Assembly: GCF_024519285.1 (NCBI RefSeq)
Contig: NZ_JAMZCY010000006.1
Span: forward strand, 124,001-188,000
DNA length: 64,000 bases
Direction of reading: 5' to 3'
DNA from: Cohnella sp. WQ 127256
GTDB taxonomy: Bacteria; Bacillota; Bacilli; Paenibacillales; Paenibacillaceae
Part shown: piece after piece, positions 62,426 through 64,000 of the stretch
Position numbering within the stretch: position 1 is the first letter of the stretch
How the letters are laid out: every line of letters begins with the position of its first letter
The notes under the pieces: generated by a model
Told to the model about the DNA's origin: nothing
The model's input: the letters and a program-made list of their open reading frames with translations, nothing else
Databases searched by the model: none
Translations under genes and position numbers: made by a program

Positions 62426-62458
62426 AAAGGAGGGGGAGAGCGCTCCCCCTCCTTTCTT
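62426..62458 (+). terminator. Partial terminator between binding protein and permeases
   Basis: AAAGGAGGGGGAG (62426-62438) pairs perfectly with CTCCCCCTCCTTT (62443-62455) around AGCG. The left arm looks like a ribosome binding site but no start follows it. It likely gives differential expression within the operon. Confidence 0.8.
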
Positions 62459-62503
62459 AAACAATCAGATTGCTCGTTTATTTCACATCGGGAGGCTTGC
62501 ACC

Positions 62504-63418
62504 ATGATTAAGCACTCATATCTAGGTTCGAAAAAGGCAAAAGTTGAACTGCCGCTGCATCTGATGCTCATTCCTGGGGTCATAGTTACATTAATTTACG
62601 CCTACGGTCCGATATTCGGTATCGTGATGGCCTTTCAGAAGTTTCAACCAGCTTCGGGGTTTTTCCATTCAAAGTTTGTGGGATGGAGGAATTTCGAATA
62701 TATTTTCAACCTACCAGATTTTACTCAAGTGATCTGGAATACCTTTTTCATCGCAGTCATGAAAATCAGTCTAGGGTTAGCCATTCCCCTATTGTTGGCT
62801 TTATTACTGAATGAGATCGTAAGAGGCTGGTTCCAGCGAATCGTACAGACGAGTATATTCATGCCTTTCTTTCTATCCTGGGCAGTATTGGGCGGTGTAA
62901 TGATCGAAGTGTTCTCCCTGAATGGTCCTGTTAACTCCATCATTTCCGGATTAGGGTTAGAGCCGATTATGTTTATGGCCAAGAACAACTGGTTCGTCTC
63001 CATTATCATCGGTTCCGATGTGTGGAAGGGGATGGGCTATAACATGATTATTTTCCTAGCGGCGATTGTAGGGATTAACGCTAGTCTTTACGAGGCTGCT
63101 GAGGTAGACGGAGCTGGAAGATGGAAGCAGATGCTGAACATTACGCTACCGGGTATGGCCCCCATCATTATCCTGCTGTGCACATTAAGCTTGGGGAGCG
63201 TACTCAATGCCGGATTTGATCAAATCCTTGTTCTATACAATCCGGTTGTATATGAAAGTAGCGATATTATAGACACCTTTGTTTACAGGCTTGGATTGTT
63301 CGATCAGCAATATGCGCCTGCAGCAGCAGTAGGACTATTCAAATCAGTCATCTCCGTCGCAATGGTATCGATCTCCTATTATCTTGCCTATAGATTCAGC
63401 AAATATCGAATATTCTAG
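62504..63418 (+). CDS. Oligosaccharide ABC transporter permease (LplB type)
   Basis: This 304-residue permease has about six transmembrane helices (LHLMLIPGVIVTLIYAYGPI at the N terminus) and an EAA loop, EAAEVDGAGRWKQMLNITLPG. The C-terminal part DIIDTFVYRLGLFDQQYAPAAAVG is shared with LplB proteins. A GGGAGG site precedes ATG 62504. It is co-transcribed with the next permease. Confidence 0.92.
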   Translation: MIKHSYLGSKKAKVELPLHLMLIPGVIVTLIYAYGPIFGIVMAFQKFQPASGFFHSKFVGWRNFEYIFNLPDFTQVIWNTFFIAVMKISLGLAIPLLLALLLNEIVRGWFQRIVQTSIFMPFFLSWAVLGGVMIEVFSLNGPVNSIISGLGLEPIMFMAKNNWFVSIIIGSDVWKGMGYNMIIFLAAIVGINASLYEAAEVDGAGRWKQMLNITLPGMAPIIILLCTLSLGSVLNAGFDQILVLYNPVVYESSDIIDTFVYRLGLFDQQYAPAAAVGLFKSVISVAMVSISYYLAYRFSKYRIF

Positions 63419-63435
63419 AAGGCAGGTGGATTCGT

Positions 63436-64000
63436 ATGTTCTATCGTGTTCCGTTGAGTAGGAGGATTTTTACGATTGGCAATGTGTTCTTCTTAACGTT
63501 TATTACTTTTCTTTGTATCGTACCCTTCATTCATCTACTTGCGGTGTCATTAAGCTCCAATGTAGCTGCTTCCGCTGGGGAGGTAAAGCTATTGCCGATC
63601 GGCTTTACGTTTGAAGCCTATCATTTTCTCGGTCAGAAGGTAGAGTTTATTAGATCGCTAGGTGTTTCCCTACAGAGGGTAGTGCTGGGTACAATCATTA
63701 GCATGTTTTTTATATTTATTACAGCCTATCCGCTTTCCAAGGCGAACTCGCAATTCCGATTTAGGACGTGGTACGTTTGGTTTTTTGCCATTACCATGTT
63801 TTTCGGAGGCGGCCTTATTCCTACGTATATCGTGGTCAAAGAAACGATGTTGATGAATACAATCTGGGCTTTGATTATCCCGGGAGCACTTAACGTCTGG
63901 AACATGATTATGATGCTTAACTTCTTCAGAGGCATACCGAAGGAAATGGAAGAAGCTGCCTTAATAGACGGTGCGGGGCATTGGACTGTGTTATGGAAAA
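63436..64000 (+). CDS. Oligosaccharide ABC transporter permease (LplC type), partial
   Basis: The frame opens at ATG 63436 behind AGGCAGGTGG and runs off the right edge after 188 codons. It begins MFYRVPLSRRIFTIGN, then hydrophobic helices, and reaches the EAA loop EEAALIDGAGHWTVLWK at the boundary. About 105 residues should be missing. It completes the importer with the two preceding genes. Confidence 0.9.
   Translation, partial: MFYRVPLSRRIFTIGNVFFLTFITFLCIVPFIHLLAVSLSSNVAASAGEVKLLPIGFTFEAYHFLGQKVEFIRSLGVSLQRVVLGTIISMFFIFITAYPLSKANSQFRFRTWYVWFFAITMFFGGGLIPTYIVVKETMLMNTIWALIIPGALNVWNMIMMLNFFRGIPKEMEEAALIDGAGHWTVLWK

Overview
The window reads as a chromosome segment of a Paenibacillaceae-type Firmicute (Paenibacillus/Cohnella-like). 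The evidence is strong AGGAGG-type ribosome binding sites with frequent GTG/TTG starts, several S-layer-homology (SLH) surface proteins, CUT1 sugar ABC transporters without their own ATPase, YesM/YesN-type two-component pairs and many AraC regulators. No rRNA, complete tRNA, CRISPR array, insertion sequence or prophage gene was recognised.

Layout. 1-1590: end of a DUF2975-type gene, a YozG-like HTH regulator and a DUF4153-like membrane protein. 1970-4240: an SLH protein with low-complexity repeats. 4667-7234 (minus strand): an alternative polyamine pathway pair, carboxy(nor)spermidine dehydrogenase and decarboxylase. It is preceded by a possible 27-residue leader peptide and an intrinsic terminator, which together look like an undescribed attenuator. 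7756-9534: a secreted protein of unknown family. 9676-19600: an AraC-controlled amino-sugar/glycoside cluster (binding protein, two permeases, GH4, GlcNAc-type kinase, creatininase-family protein, glycerate kinase, NagA). 19744-22970: a large SLH/fibronectin protein, then a relic of a minus-strand surface-protein gene. 23090-26190: MerR regulator, lipoprotein, a small two-gene unit of unknown function and a ferredoxin. 26353-31206: an ECF sigma gene broken by one in-frame stop, its likely anti-sigma partner, and a histidine kinase/SARP-type response regulator pair that ends against an SLH relic.

31835-50735 is a large mannoside-utilisation region: two GH2 beta-mannosidases, a GxGYxYP-like secreted protein, a membrane-bound AraC sensor, an LplB/LplC-type transporter with lipoprotein, a GH38 alpha-mannosidase, a PhyH-type oxygenase and a cupin-AraC regulator. 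The part from about 43.9 to 50.7 kb looks more GC-rich than the rest. After it come topB, an alpha/beta hydrolase, a HAD phosphatase, a TetR repressor under a near-ideal promoter carrying a 32-bp palindrome, and a CPBP protease. At the right edge a YesM/YesN pair precedes another LipO/LplB/LplC-type transporter whose promoter carries a palindrome that is likely the regulator's site. The last permease runs off the window.

How it fits together: three separate sugar import systems each sit next to an AraC-type or two-component activator and none encodes an ATPase, so a shared MsmX-like ATPase elsewhere is implied. Cytoplasmic glycosidases then process the imported oligosaccharides. Four surface-protein loci, two intact and two decayed, suggest turnover of S-layer-type genes.
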